Assembly: GCF_963678635.1 (NCBI RefSeq)
Contig: NC_087067.1
Location: 56,953,964 to 57,017,963, forward strand
DNA from: Symsagittifera roscoffensis
Lineage: Eukaryota > Xenacoelomorpha > Acoela > Convolutidae
Length of the DNA stretch: 64,000 nucleotides
Reading direction: 5' to 3'
Numbering within the stretch: position 1 is the stretch's first letter; every line of letters starts with the position of its first letter. Below, piece by piece: positions 1 to 10,164 of the stretch. Position numbers and translations under genes: made by a program. The notes below the pieces were generated by a model. The model worked only from the letters and a program-made list of their open reading frames with translations. It had not been told where the DNA came from and did no database searches.

Positions 1-116
1 TTCCAATAAATGGGAAAAAATATATTACTGATTTTAGTTCATAACCCTCCGAACGATTGTCTTAATTACCAAACTTGGGATCGACTCACTCCTGCTATTT
101 ATGATATAGGGATAAG

Positions 117-317
117 GTGCACTGGGTTGACTTCTCGTCAAACGATGCCTCGCAGCAAAGTTTCATAGATTTGATTATAGAAAAAGACATGGAACAAATA
201 GTTGACTTTAACACGCGTGCAATCGGTACCCTAGACAATGTTTTCATTAGTAAATATATTGAAAAACAATCTTATTACAAACAACTGGTAAACTTAATAA
301 TATGTCAATTCATATAG
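117..317 (+). pseudogene. LINE endonuclease C-terminal fragment, left edge
   Basis: 66 codons identical to those at 1621-1821, ending at a stop. It represents the end of the endonuclease (IVDFNTRAIGTLDNVFISK). The unit's earlier part lies to the left of the window, so the array may be longer than seen here. Confidence 0.65.
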
Positions 318-1042
318 GAGTTATTTGTGAATTTAGCATCGGAATGATATGTCAATTCATGTAGGAGTTATTTGTCTATATAGCATCGGTATACATCAAG
401 CTTTACAAAACAAAATAGAAGAATTGCAAAATTCAGCTGCTGTAGTGGAGATTACAATCGGTTATACGAGCTTGTAATAGATAAGCTTTTCCAAGGTGTT
501 TGTTGGAGCAATTCCAATATTCTCTTAGACCAAAGGTTTGCATGGGTATTCGAAATAGTTTATTTGTAAATCAGTACTGCGTAGAGCAGCTCATAGGTCG
601 TCTTTAGCACCATGGATCAATCAGGCCATATGAAATATACTAAAAAAGCTTAAAACGCTCAAATTAAACAAGGTGTTAATGTAAACAAATTATCTATGCT
701 ACAAAACCAATGTTTGAAGATGATCGAGGAGGACCCAACCGAATTTGAAAGCAACTTAGCTAATAATAGATCTACAATGATTTATTTAGATATTCTCGGT
801 CCTTTAAACAAAGGTTACGATCTTTTGTTTATCTAAACCAAAACATGCAAAGGACCCCTTTATGCAAGCTGAATTGTTTTCCAAATTTTCTCTTTAATAT
901 TTTTCGTTCTTACACATTTACTCTACCCACTGACTATCCTAATTTACTGGAAACCACTGATTTCGACATATCGGAACTCACTATTGAATCAATATGCTTG
1001 GACTAGACAAAAAAAGCAAAAGCCCGGACGGGATTCCCGCAA

Positions 1043-1821
1043 TTGTATATAAGAACTCTAATAGAATCATCAGAAAAGAGATACTTCCGTAAGCGTTGGG
1101 AATTGATCCAAAATGGCAATCAAAAGTCAGAATTTAAAATTAAGAACATTGAGTTTTTTGTAAAAAATGCTATAATCGAGTGTTCACTATCTCCAAATTC
1201 GTCTTCTAACAACTTAACTTTTTTATTGTTCAACATTAGAAGCATGATCAATCTCGAAAAAAGGAAAAAATTAGCCAACTTCGTCAATACATTTGGTTTC
1301 GATTTCTTCTTAATGTGGAAACATTGCTGACAGATAATTTTGAAGACGAAGAACTTTTTCTTGCCATTTTCAGATTTTTCTGTTTGGCAAGACCCACACG
1401 TGACTTTTCGTTATATAGGAGTGTTCTAATTGGAGTCAAGTCTACGTTCCTAACCGCAAAATTATCGATCGTACGCATTCCTGGTATAATCGAAGGATAT
1501 CTGTTTCCAATAAATGGGAAAAAATATATTACTGATTTTAGTTCATAACCCTCCGAACGATTGTCTTAATTACCAAACTTGGGATCGACTCACTCCTGCT
1601 ATTTATGATATAGGGATAAGGTGCACTGGGTTGACTTCTCGTCAAACGATGCCTCGCAGCAAAGTTTCATAGATTTGATTATAGAAAAAGACATGGAACA
1701 AATAGTTGACTTTAACACGCGTGCAATCGGTACCCTAGACAATGTTTTCATTAGTAAATATATTGAAAAACAATCTTATTACAAACAACTGGTAAACTTA
1801 ATAATATGTCAATTCATATAG
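1043..1821 (+). pseudogene. LINE ORF2 endonuclease remnant, copy 1
   Basis: Across three frames this reads as a decayed AP-type endonuclease of a CR1/Jockey-like LINE. The core NLTFLLFNIRSMIN (around 1216-1257) matches the domain opening, where the asparagine and arginine are usual. ETLLTDNFEDEELFLANFRF-type sequence follows at 1315-1375 in another frame. The tail at 1621-1821 contains DMEQIVDFNTRAIGTLDNVF, the usual end region where LINE endonucleases read 'D.PTR...TLDLVFT'. At least two frameshifts separate these pieces, so it cannot make the enzyme. Class is a family-level guess. Confidence 0.7.
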
Positions 1822-2423
1822 GAGTTATTTGTGAATTTAGCATCGGAATGATATGTCAATTCATGTAGGAGTTATTTGTCTATATAGCATCGGTATACAT
1901 CAAGCTTTACAAAACAAAATAGAAGAATTGCAAAATTCAGCTGCTGTAGTGGAGATTACAATCGGTTATACGAGCTTGTAATAGATAAGCTTTTCCAAGG
2001 TGTTTGTTGGAGCAATTCCAATATTCTCTTAGACCAAAGGTTTGCATGGGTATTCGAAATAGTTTATTTGTAAATCAGTACTGCGTAGAGCAGCTCATAG
2101 GTCGTCTTTAGCACCATGGATCAATCAGGCCATATGAAATATACTAAAAAAGCTTAAAACGCTCAAATTAAACAAGGTGTTAATGTAAACAAATTATCTA
2201 TGCTACAAAACCAATGTTTGAAGATGATCGAGGAGGACCCAACCGAATTTGAAAGCAACTTAGCTAATAATAGATCTACAATGATTTATTTAGATATTCT
2301 CGGTCCTTTAAACAAAGGTTACGATCTTTTGTTTATCTAAACCAAAACATGCAAAGGACCCCTTTATGCAAGCTGAATTGTTTTCCAATTTTCTCCCTCA
2401 TATTTTTTGTTCTTACACATTTA

Positions 2424-3325
2424 CTCTACCCACTGACTATCCTTATCTACTGGAAACCACTGATTTCCACATCGAAACTCACTACTGAATCAATATGCTT
2501 GGACTGGACAAAAAAGGCAAAAGCCCGGACGGGATTCCCGCAATTGTATATAAGAACTCTAATAGAATCATCAGAAAAGAGATACTTACGTAAGCATTGG
2601 GAATTAACCCAAAATGATAATCGAAAGTCAGAATTTAAAATTAAGAACATTGAGTTTTATCTAAAAAATGCTATAATCGAGTGTTCACTATCTCCAAATT
2701 CGTTTTCTAACAACTTAACTTTTTTATTGTTCAACATTAGAAGCATGATCAATCTCGATAAAAGGAAAAAATTAGCCAATTTTGTCAATACAATTGGCTG
2801 CGATTTCTTCTTTTTTTTGTAGAAACATTGCTAACAGATATGTTTGAAGACGAAGAACTATTTCTTGCCAATTTCAGATTTTTCTGTTTGTCAAGACCCA
2901 CACGTGACTTTTCTTTATCTAGGAGTGTTCTAATTGGAGTCAAGTCTACGTTCCTAACCGCAAAATTATCGATCTTACGCATTCCTGGTATAATTGAAGG
3001 ATATCTGTTTCTAATAAGTGGGAAAAGATATTACTGATTTTAGTTTATAACCCTCCGGACGATTGTCCTTGTTACTAAACTTGGGAACGACTCACTCCTG
3101 TTATTTATGATATAGGGATAAGGTGCACTAGGTTGACTTCTCATCAAACGATGCCTCGCAGCAAAGTTTCATAGATTTGATTATAGAAAAAGACATGGAA
3201 CAAATAGTTGACTTTAACACGCGTGCAATCGGTACCCTAGACAATGTTTTCATTAGTAAATATATTGAAAAACAATCTTATTACAAACAACTGGTAAACT
3301 TAATAATATGTCAATTCATATAGGA
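2424..3325 (+). pseudogene. LINE ORF2 endonuclease remnant, copy 2
   Basis: Second copy of the same endonuclease. The pre-domain and N-terminal part read openly to 2822 (157 aa, ending CDFFFFL). The ETLLTDMFEDEELF segment follows at 2828-3037 in a shifted frame, and the C-terminal segment near 3123 has a TAG where copy 1 has TGG. It differs from copy 1 by scattered substitutions, including KRYLRKHWEL versus KRYFRKRWEL. This copy spans the junction between units 2 and 3. Confidence 0.65.
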
Positions 3326-3624
3326 GTTATTTGTGAATTTGGCATCGGAATCATATGTCAATTCATGTAGGAGTTATTTGTCTATATAGCATCGGTATAC
3401 ATCAAGTTTTACAAGACCAAATAGAAAAATCGCAAAATTCAGCTGCTGTAGTGGAGATTACAATCGGTTATAGGAGCTTGTAGTAGATAAGCCTTTCCAA
3501 GGTATTTGTTGGAGCAATTCCAATATTCTCTTAGACCAAAGGTATGCATGGGTATTCGAAATAGTTTATTTGTAAATCGGTACTGCGTAGAGCAGCTCAT
3601 AGGTCGTCTTTAGCACCATGGATC

Positions 3625-4811
3625 GTCAACGAACAGACAGATGTAGAACAGAAAGTTTCTGAGCATGCCCGCATTCAAAACTCCCGTTATATTCCATTTT
3701 TTAATATGTTTATTTTAATTCCACCAACTTCGATTTCAGTATATCAGCTTATGTTCCGTTTTTTCTCTAAATCTTAATTTGGCTGAAAAGATTTCGACTT
3801 AAATTATATCGGCTTAGAGGCTTCTTTCTGATTCGTTTGAGGATCAAAAAATTTATCCAATTGTTTCGAGGGAGGATTTAAAAGTTGAGTTTCTAAGTTT
3901 TTCTTATTCAAACGTTTTCTTCGACGCAACGTGTGTCTGCTGAAGAATTGTTCGCTTTGTTACCGCTTTGCTTCGCATCTCTTTCTAGAACTTTAAAAGA
4001 TGAGAGTCATCCATTTTTCTATCGAAAGCAGGGGAGAATCTAGGGTTTTCTGAATTGTGAGGCAGACTTTCAAAAAATTTTCGAAAAAATGGTCGACTTT
4101 TTTTTAGGTCGAGAAAATTGATTTTCTGAGCACTACCAGAACACTGTAAAGACCAGAATGTTCGCGCCACAGTCAATTTTTACAAAAATGGTCAGAACAG
4201 CTGCGATGAGAGGGCAAATGCCCGAGCGGGGGGGGGGGGCGTCGGCCCCTAAATCCGCCACTGATGGCAAGTGGTGCGTGCGAAGCTCTGTTACGTTGAA
4301 AACGTTTTGAACTAATACTTAAGTAGTCTTTCATCTGAGTTTTTGTGTTAATATTTACAATAGTTTTAAATTACTAAGAGTAAACGACTAAAAACAAGAC
4401 CAAACAAGGATATCCGGTTGCTGTGCAAATAGCTCAATGTTGCGTTGCGACAACAATCCTAGAATTTTTTTTCAAGTCAGTGTCTGAATTTAAACGTCGT
4501 GTGATTGTTCAACTATACGAACGCGTAGAAATTTAGCGAATTAAGCTTAAACGGCTTCAACTGTCTTCTAAGAAGAAACAAATAAAAATATAGAAAAATG
4601 TTAGAATTTTTTTTCAATGTTTTGCACTAAAAATTTTAAAAAAATTTTTGCCCGTGTTTTTTTTTCAAACGAAGCTTTCACAACTAGTTATGGAAAACAC
4701 AAAAAGTTGAAAAACTAAAACACCCGAATACAAAGTTCTTCCCCATTGTCAATGGTCGGAACATTGACAAAATTGCCATATCTGAGTTGAAAATATTCTG
4801 TTTGCTTTCAG
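3625..4811. other. AT-rich non-coding stretch with a transposon end
   Basis: No gene is recognisable. The section 4010-4262 is the reverse complement of sequence near 5230-5350 (shared GGTCGACCTAAAAAAAA core and an end reading ATCCGCC) and carries a 12-13 bp G run near 4230. The rest is intron-like or intergenic AT-rich DNA leading to a polypyrimidine tract and AG at 4811. Confidence 0.5.
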
Positions 4812-4958
4812 CCTTGCCTCCAATTCAAACAAAATTTTATTGCAGAATATGCAATAAGCCATACAAATTGCAAAGGAATCTGAGAAACCATATTAATGAC
4901 AAACATCGAGAGTTCTCAAGCGATTTGAGTCCTTCTACGCAGCAAGCTTCTCCTTCAG
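4812..4958 (+). CDS. C2H2 zinc-finger exon (gene partly outside recognised sequence)
   Basis: An open frame encodes one classical C2H2 finger: YCRICNKPY, then LQRNLRNHINDKH, with two Cys and two His in Zif268-like spacing. A Ser/Pro-rich stretch ending QASPS follows. The exon is bounded by TTTGCTTTCAG at 4811 and TCCTTCAG|GTAGAT at 4958, giving phase 2 entry and phase 1 exit. The frame stays open past the donor to 5053, so a read-through form is possible. One finger suggests a nucleic-acid-binding role, but the gene's identity is unknown. Upstream exons were not found. Confidence 0.55.
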
Positions 4959-5039
4959 GTAGATCTGACCCGTCAGAAGACAGTGAGCATGAGCATGTCG
5001 AATTAATTACCATTTTTGGCCAGAAATCCATTTTTGGCC

Positions 5040-5350
5040 GACCGACCCTATAATTTTTCTAAAGGCGCCTTTGGCGCCAATATATACTAACTTTGAAGGG
5101 GAGCGCGCGCCTAAAAAACGCGATTTTTTTTGTCAAAATTTTTCAAAAAGTGCCCAAAAACGGCTTTTTTGACTGTTTTTTCAAAAATTTGCCTCCGGCG
5201 CAGAAAATTTAGCCAAAATAGGGGCAAAACAGTGTATGGGAGGGCTCGAAAAATCAATTTGGTCGACCTAAAAAAAAAGTTCGTCAAAATTTTGGAAAAT
5301 TTTTTGAAAATACCCCCCCCCCCCCCTCCCTCGAGAAAATCCTAGATCCG
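5040..5350 (-). mobile_element. Degraded DNA transposon fragment inside zinc-finger intron
   Basis: GC-patterned repeat starting with the palindrome GGCGCCTTTGGCGCC near 5066 and ending with a C run at 5313-5327 followed by CTAGATCCGCCC. It matches 4010-4262 in inverted orientation, so the zinc-finger exon at 4812-4958 sits between two opposed copies. No transposase is encoded. Class unknown; the 'ATCCGCC' end resembles common terminal sequences of DNA transposons. Confidence 0.45.
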
Positions 5351-5384
5351 CCCGTTTGAAATTAAGAAAAAACTGGTGTTTCAG

Positions 5385-5518
5385 CTACTCACTTGGAATC
5401 TCCGACTGAACATCAACAGACGCCTAGTGGGATAAATGAGACGCCGCCGGTGGAGTTAATCAGTGTAATTGGCGAGAGTGTAGTGTTGGCGCTAGAATCA
5501 TTGTCGAAAGAGGAAAAG
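5385..5518 (+). CDS. Second exon of the zinc-finger gene
   Basis: Bounded by GGTGTTTCAG (ending 5384) and the strong donor AAAG|GTAAGTG after 5518. It begins with two bases that complete a codon left open by the exon ending at 4958, and then reads 44 codons with no stop: THLESPTEHQQTPSG, then PPVELISVIGES, then ALESLSKEEK. The phase match supports joining the two exons. The VELI..IG string is echoed in the read-through part of the first exon (VELITIFG). No known domain. It exits in phase 0, so a further downstream exon is expected. Confidence 0.55.
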
Positions 5519-6734
5519 GTAAGTGTTGCTTTATGATAATGGTAAAATTATATCCTTCAATCATTTCAACTTTTACACAAATTAAGCAGACATGTTAAGC
5601 AGACATGCTCAATTTCTTGAAAGTTCAAATAAAACTACTTCCTAATTCATTTGAGGTAGTAATTTGTTTTTCAAATATATGCATTGAAAAAATGTTGATT
5701 TTTTGGATTTCTGGTTTTCGTCCTTATTTCTGTCGGCTGATTTTCAGTTTTTTTTTTCAAATGCAAATTATTTTTCTTTCCAACGCTTCGTTTTTTTTAA
5801 TTTTCTAAATCTAGCAGTTCCTGTTTGATAAAAACAGGTATTTTGAAAATGTATGGGATTTGGTTTTTGATCTTTTTGATAGGCTTTGGAAGATTTCTCG
5901 AAAACTTTATTGGTTCTAAAAAATCATCACCGATTTTCAAAACAATGGTTCCAATAAAAAGGCCGCTCTCTCTTCTGCCTTCCTGCATAATTCACTTGTC
6001 TCGTTCTACCAATTTACCTTTCCACAGCCTTTTGAGTTACTTTTAAGCTTCCGGTCCCGGTCAGTGTGTCTCACAGTATTTTTGCCCTGCAATGTTTCTT
6101 GGAGCCTTCTCTATTAGCATAGCATATGATCTGAACATAGAAAAAAAAGACCAAAAGGAAAAACAAAGAAAAATTGGGCTGCGGAAGTACAATGATCGAT
6201 AAAAAACAATACTCAACATAAGAATCTGGACAACCGGCTCACGACAGAAGGCGATCTCGATTGGGACTCATTGCTCTCGGCAATTCAGGGGCGCCGCTGG
6301 CCCCAGTTGACTGGGAAAATGTGGAAGGAAATGGTGACGATGAATCTTCGCGTTGCACATTTCTTCGTTAGGGAAAACTGCTGCATTGTTATCACTATCT
6401 CCTAAGCCCAGTCATGAAAACAAATAAGGCACTTATTAACCCCACTCCTCGACAAACACTTGACAAAAGACCGCAAGTTTGTTACTGTCCCCTCCACTCC
6501 ACCGACCCTGACACATTTTCACTTACTTCTCTTGAGAACTTGGGAAGGCTACAATGAGACCCCCGCCCCCAAACCAATTGCATATCGTACAAATTTAATA
6601 TAGATAGCCGAGCTTGGAATTTTCAGCCTTACCCTTCTTCTCTATCTAGACTAAGTTTTCTACTTTTTTCAACAACTTCACCTGGAAATTTCTACAATGC
6701 TTTGCCACGCTCTTTTTCCCGAGGAAGAGACAGT
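5519..6734. other. Intron or intergenic DNA with one possible exon-like patch
   Basis: Mostly AT-rich. At about 6190-6417 the base composition becomes balanced and a + strand frame reads LDNRLTTEGDLDWDSL and then GRRWPQLTGKMWKEM before a TAA. No splice sites are clear and no family is recognised. The remainder, including the ORF-like Phe-rich stretch at 5605-6046, shows nothing convincing. Confidence 0.35.
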
Positions 6735-6950
6735 AGTATAGTAAAAGTGGCTAGGAAAATGACCACTTTTAACCCCCCCATTTTTCGGTGTGCCGTTGTA
6801 CTTACCACTTTTAACCCCCAAAGGGGTTAAAGCCCCTACTTTTTCGGGCACGCATGTTTTAGGGGGGGTTAAAATTGGTAATTTTCCAGCCACTTTATGG
6901 AAACCGGAATGGACTTAAGTTTTGGTTGGTGCATGTTTTCCCTTTGACTT
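6735..6950 (+). repeat. Polinton left terminal inverted repeat
   Basis: Starts 5'-AG as Polinton ends do. It contains homopolymer runs (CCCCCCC near 6774, GGGGGGG near 6860) and the self-complementary pair GGGGTTAA/TTAACCCC. It aligns, in reverse complement, with 13045-13251 at high identity with a few indels. Similarity ends near TTTGACTTTGACAG, where the left interior diverges. Confidence 0.75.
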
Positions 6951-7044
6951 TGACAGTTCAAACTTTACTGCGCGCGTTATATTGTGGATTATTTTGTAAT
7001 CTTTATTGCCACGTGTGGAATTAAATAAAATGCTGTGATATTGG

Positions 7045-7219
7045 TAAGATCAGTTCGTTGAAGTTCAATAAAGTTGTTTCTATCTCCTAAAACTTCAAAT
7101 TTGAGCATGGGAACATCAGGTGAATAAGATGGACCAATTTTTTGAGTGAATGCATTCTCAAATGTAACGAGTAGAGGGGGTTTTTCAAATAAATCTAATG
7201 AGCTGTGAGTTGCTTCAGT
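7045..7219 (-). pseudogene. Major capsid protein N-terminal stub (Polinton, F54H12.2-type)
   Basis: Reading leftwards out of the gap, an uninterrupted frame gives THSSLDLFEKPP, VTFENAFTQKIGP, LKFEVLGDRNNFIELQRTDL. This layout (LDLF..PP near the start, then a 'Y.P..P.L.FEV.GD...F.DL.R' strand) is how Polinton double-jelly-roll capsid proteins begin, from my memory of the family. The start lies in the gap and similarity fades near 7045, before the terminal repeat, so only about 60 of several hundred residues survive. It cannot make a capsid. It lies immediately downstream of the integrase on the same strand. Confidence 0.5.
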
Positions 7220-7419
7220 NNNNNNNNNNNNNNNNNNNNNNNNNNNNNNNNNNNNNNNNNNNNNNNNNNNNNNNNNNNNNNNNNNNNNNNNNNNNNNNNN
7301 NNNNNNNNNNNNNNNNNNNNNNNNNNNNNNNNNNNNNNNNNNNNNNNNNNNNNNNNNNNNNNNNNNNNNNNNNNNNNNNNNNNNNNNNNNNNNNNNNNNN
7401 NNNNNNNNNNNNNNNNNNN
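7220..7419. other. Assembly gap of 200 N
   Basis: Exactly 200 unknown bases, a typical placeholder length, so the true distance is uncertain. The gap removes the C-terminus of the integrase and the start of the capsid gene. Confidence 0.99.
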
Positions 7420-8115
7420 AAAATCACCAACGTAGAGCTTTGGTCGGCGTAGTAGTTTCTGCGATTGTTCCACTCTTATTGAAATGAGACGTGGAACGTA
7501 CTTTTTGGTAACTTCATCCGGGGCGATTTTGGTAACGCGATTTGTTCTCGAGTTAATTGTGTTGACAAAATCTTGAAGCTTATCGATGTATGAGTAGGTC
7601 CATTTGTCCTCCAAATACTTATAAATCAAACCCTTTAGTGATCGAATGTTCCTCTCCGCGAAAGCGGATTTTTTTTCACATTCTGTTGTATAAGTTTCCA
7701 TGTCCTTTTCCTCACATAATGTTTTGAATGACCCCTTGAACTCTGTGCCTTTATCTACCCAGACTTTTTTTGGCTGTTTTGTTTTTATCATTTGTTTGAA
7801 TGGTTCCTCAGTTGAGGTGGCATACTTTGATTTTAATGGTTGTACACGTAGAAAGCGGGACATGCAATCCACTGCAACCATAAGATATTTAATATTTTTG
7901 TTGTAATCTGCAAGTTTATCAACATACGCCAGGTCAATTGACCATATTTCGTCTGTCATAAACTATCACTTTGAGGCGTGGTGTTTTGCGACGAACTGTT
8001 CGGTATTTTGTATATGCTGGCTCTGTATGTAAAAAACGTTTCACTTTACTTCGTGAAATTTTTGATTCCTCTTTTAAATTTTGTACACTGCCAAACAATG
8101 CTGGACCTTTACTTA
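7420..8115 (-). pseudogene. Polinton integrase (retroviral-type DDE, F54H12.3-like)
   Basis: The core at 7420-7959 has the RNase H-fold integrase triad: Asp in WSIDLAYVDK, Asp in VWVDKGTEFKG, Glu in SAFAERNIRSLK, with ordinary spacing. NSRTNRVTKIAPDEV and RPKLYVGD follow, as in Polinton enzymes. The N-terminal part lies in another frame at about 7960-8115 (KISRSKVKRFLHTEPAYTKY, RRKTPRLKVIVYD), so one frameshift near 7955 separates the halves. The enzyme would insert the element's DNA into the host genome in the nucleus. The C-terminus is lost in the gap. Non-functional as read. Confidence 0.75.
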
Positions 8116-8141
8116 ATCATTTAGTTTTCAATATTTTTTCT

Positions 8142-8700
8142 TCAGCTGGTGTAATCTTGCCATTTTTTGTTTGTTTTTGTCTTCTTCTTCTCTGTCGTTG
8201 CAGAATCTGAATCGTTATGGGGCGTTTCGTACGACTCGGAGTCTTCTTCTTCTGCTGCACCTTCTTCTCGTTTGTTTTTTTGCGGTGAGCGTTCTCTTTC
8301 ACTGTCTGCAACAGTCTTTCTGGTTTTGCGTCTCTGGCTGCTTTTTGAGGTGGATTTTGTTGACGACGACGACGACGACGGTTTCTCGGGAGAAAGGAAA
8401 AAGAGGCATGTAGATTTTGAAGGGGAATTTGTGGAACCTCTGCTTCTTTGTTTCTGTTGAGCTTGTTCCGTATTCGTTGACTGAACCGCGACTTTGGCAT
8501 ACTTGTTCATAAGCAACCGTTCATCAAGTTTGAGTGACCTCAAAATCAGTATAAAAGCAGGATTGTAGAGTTTTTTAGTTTGTTGTTGTATATCATACAG
8601 AAAAACTGATGCTTTAAGACCGGTTGGCACTTTATCAACGTAAGTTTCTTCATTATCTTTATTTATTTTGACTCTCTCTGACTTTTTAATTGCTTCAAGA
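8142..8700 (-). pseudogene. Polinton conserved ORF, C-terminal half with Ser/Arg-rich tail
   Basis: Reads VLEAIKKSERVKINKDNEET, then VPTGLKASVFLYDIQQQ, LYNPAFILILRSL, and then a low-complexity tail rich in Ser, Lys, Arg and acidic residues. In Polintons a domain of this type follows the LVLIP-containing segment encoded just upstream (8738-9139). Here the two are separated by a stop and frame change near 8700-8740. Probably a structural or DNA-binding accessory; its function is not established. Confidence 0.45.
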
Positions 8701-8737
8701 ACTTTTTCGCTCGCTTAAGTTTGTGTTAGTCCATGAG

Positions 8738-9139
8738 CTATAATTGTAACAGGATACGTTCTGTGGATAATGCCTCACTAAGCTCATCACTTTTTCCCTT
8801 CTCGTTACCTTCATCATCATCATCATCAACATCATCATCATCATCTTGAGAAGTGAGAGGGAAAGCTTGTTTTTGTGGATTGTTTTCTGCTTTGGCAACA
8901 ATAGGTGGTTCAGGGGTTGGGGGAATGACTGCTGGCGTATCAATTGCTGATGTTGTTGTTCTTGCTGATTCATTTAGTGGTCTCAAACGGTTCAAATATG
9001 ATAGTTGCTGTTTCTTGTGCTTGATTGAGTTGTCAAGCAAAATCTGTGCTGCATGTGTTTGATCTCTGATGTACATATGCTTTGGAATTAGAACAAATTC
9101 TTCTGCTGCCGTTTCTATGCAGTCAAACACTTGAAGCAA
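8738..9139 (-). pseudogene. Polinton conserved ORF, LVLIP-type N-terminal half
   Basis: Contains EEFVLIPKHMYI, HAAQILLDNSIKHKKQQLSY and LNRLRPL, a pattern I recall from the protein encoded between ATPase and integrase in many animal Polintons ('LVLIPK..Y', then a short helix of hydrophobic leucines). An Asp/Glu-rich segment encoded by GAT repeats (8815-8850) follows. The frame ends at 8738, while the related C-terminal part continues in another frame. Function unknown. Confidence 0.5.
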
Positions 9140-9423
9140 AAATAAAATATTTGTCTGATTAGATAAAATCCTTGTTTGCTCAGTATAATAGCTCGTTTTT
9201 TTTCAGGACTCGTTTTTGGATTGATTAAAATTTTGTATGCTGTTTCGAATTTATTGAGGTTTGGGATACTGACAGCCACATTACCGTTGACTACATTGAT
9301 CAAGCATTCACAAACAACTGATATGATTTGACTATTTGATGTTTTTTTTCTAATGAAGCCTCGTAGTTGAGTTGGGTTCAACTGTACCATGCGCTGCAGA
9401 ATAAATAATTTTTTCGCGTTCAT
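9115..9423 (-). CDS. Small conserved Polinton protein
   Basis: About 100 aa: RMVQLNPTQLRGFIRKK, ISVVCECLINVVNGNVAVS, SPEKKRAIILSKQGFYL. The order 'helix, ICECxxNVLNGN, KKkxLVxQGGF' matches a short basic protein found beside the ATPase in animal Polintons, as far as I recall. The more likely start is the Met of RMVQLNP about 10 codons in; the frame overlaps the ATPase 3' end. The final segment departs from the usual Gly-rich ending and looks frameshifted. Role unknown, possibly a virion protein. Confidence 0.5.
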   Translation of the reverse strand: MNAKKLFILQRMVQLNPTQLRGFIRKKTSNSQIISVVCECLINVVNGNVAVSIPNLNKFETAYKILINPKTSPEKKRAIILSKQGFYLIRQIFYFCFKCLTA

Positions 9424-10126
9424 TTGTGATGGGTGTCACTTCTGCTTTATCTAATGGTAAATAGAAAATTGACGGACCAGGTGGTCTTATGTTTGAACAG
9501 TATCTGAGACAGTCTGATGTTCGGGGATCTAAATCTATTAATAGATGTCCGAAGCTGTCTTTTGTAGCCACTTCATACGATTGACGTAAGATTTTAGGTG
9601 CATTAAGTTGCCTTCCGAGTTGATCAAGTTGCTGAATATCACGAGGTGATTTGAATAAAATGATGTGAGGTGTGTTCAAATCAATAGTTCGTGACCATCG
9701 GCTTTGTTGGAATAAATTATGTTTAAGATAAATAACATCTAAGCCCCTGTGTCTTCCTGCTGTTGCTAGTTTAACGATTTCTTTATTATTGTATATTTCT
9801 TCGCATGAGTCATCAATCACTAACAGAATGGTTTCAATGTTTCTCAAACGATCGAATCGGTCAAATTTTACAAATTCAATATGACTTCTGCGAGCGTTTA
9901 ACTCGTCCATTACTACAGGTTAAATATCTTTGTAAAAAAATAACACTCTATGAAATTTGAGATAAAATGATCTTCCTATCAATAGCTTGAAAATCAACTC
10001 TGTTTTTCCAGATCTTGACGGTCCTACAACTGCCATAAACAGTCTTGTCGACGTATCAATACTTTTATTCATATCCTCGGGTTTGGTAGCACGTACCCAA
10101 CTAAACCAGACAATATTGAAAACCAA
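9350..10126 (-). pseudogene. Polinton packaging ATPase (A32/FtsK-HerA type), split by a stop
   Basis: The N-terminal half (10126-9923) has the Walker A loop VVGPSRSGKTELIFKLL. The C-terminal half (9910-9350) has the Walker B strand ETILLVIDDSCEE, then TAGRHRGLDVIYLKHNLF and SPRDIQQLDQLGRQL. These are the expected landmarks of the ATPase that pumps DNA into virus-like capsids. The two halves share one frame but are interrupted by a single TAA at 9920-9922. There is no other lesion in the core, so loss may be fairly recent. Confidence 0.75.
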
Positions 10127-10164
10127 ACTGACGTTTCTTCACAGCTTATTTGCGTCCAAGAAAG

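Larger units (their letters stand above)
1..3624 (+). repeat. Tandem array of 1.5-kb LINE ORF2 segment
   Basis: A unit of about 1,502-1,504 bp recurs head to tail: the string GTGCACT(G/A)GG starts at 117, 1621 and 3123. Each unit holds the endonuclease part of a non-LTR retrotransposon ORF2 and the linker towards reverse transcriptase, then jumps back to the region before the endonuclease. The first 840 bp of units 1 and 2 look identical, while the remainder and unit 3 differ by several percent. The array ends abruptly near 3624 inside the linker (GCACCATGGAT) and enters unrelated DNA. No reverse transcriptase domain is present. Confidence 0.85.

Noticed and set aside
7198-7452. ORFs running through the N block on both strands
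   Set aside because: Unknown bases translate as X and contain no stop by construction; only the minus-strand integrase and capsid frames at the gap edges have real sequence.
8117-8500. Arg/Lys-rich and overlapping plus-strand Ser-rich frames
   Set aside because: Shadow frames of the Ser/Arg-rich tail of the Polinton ORF at 8142-8700.
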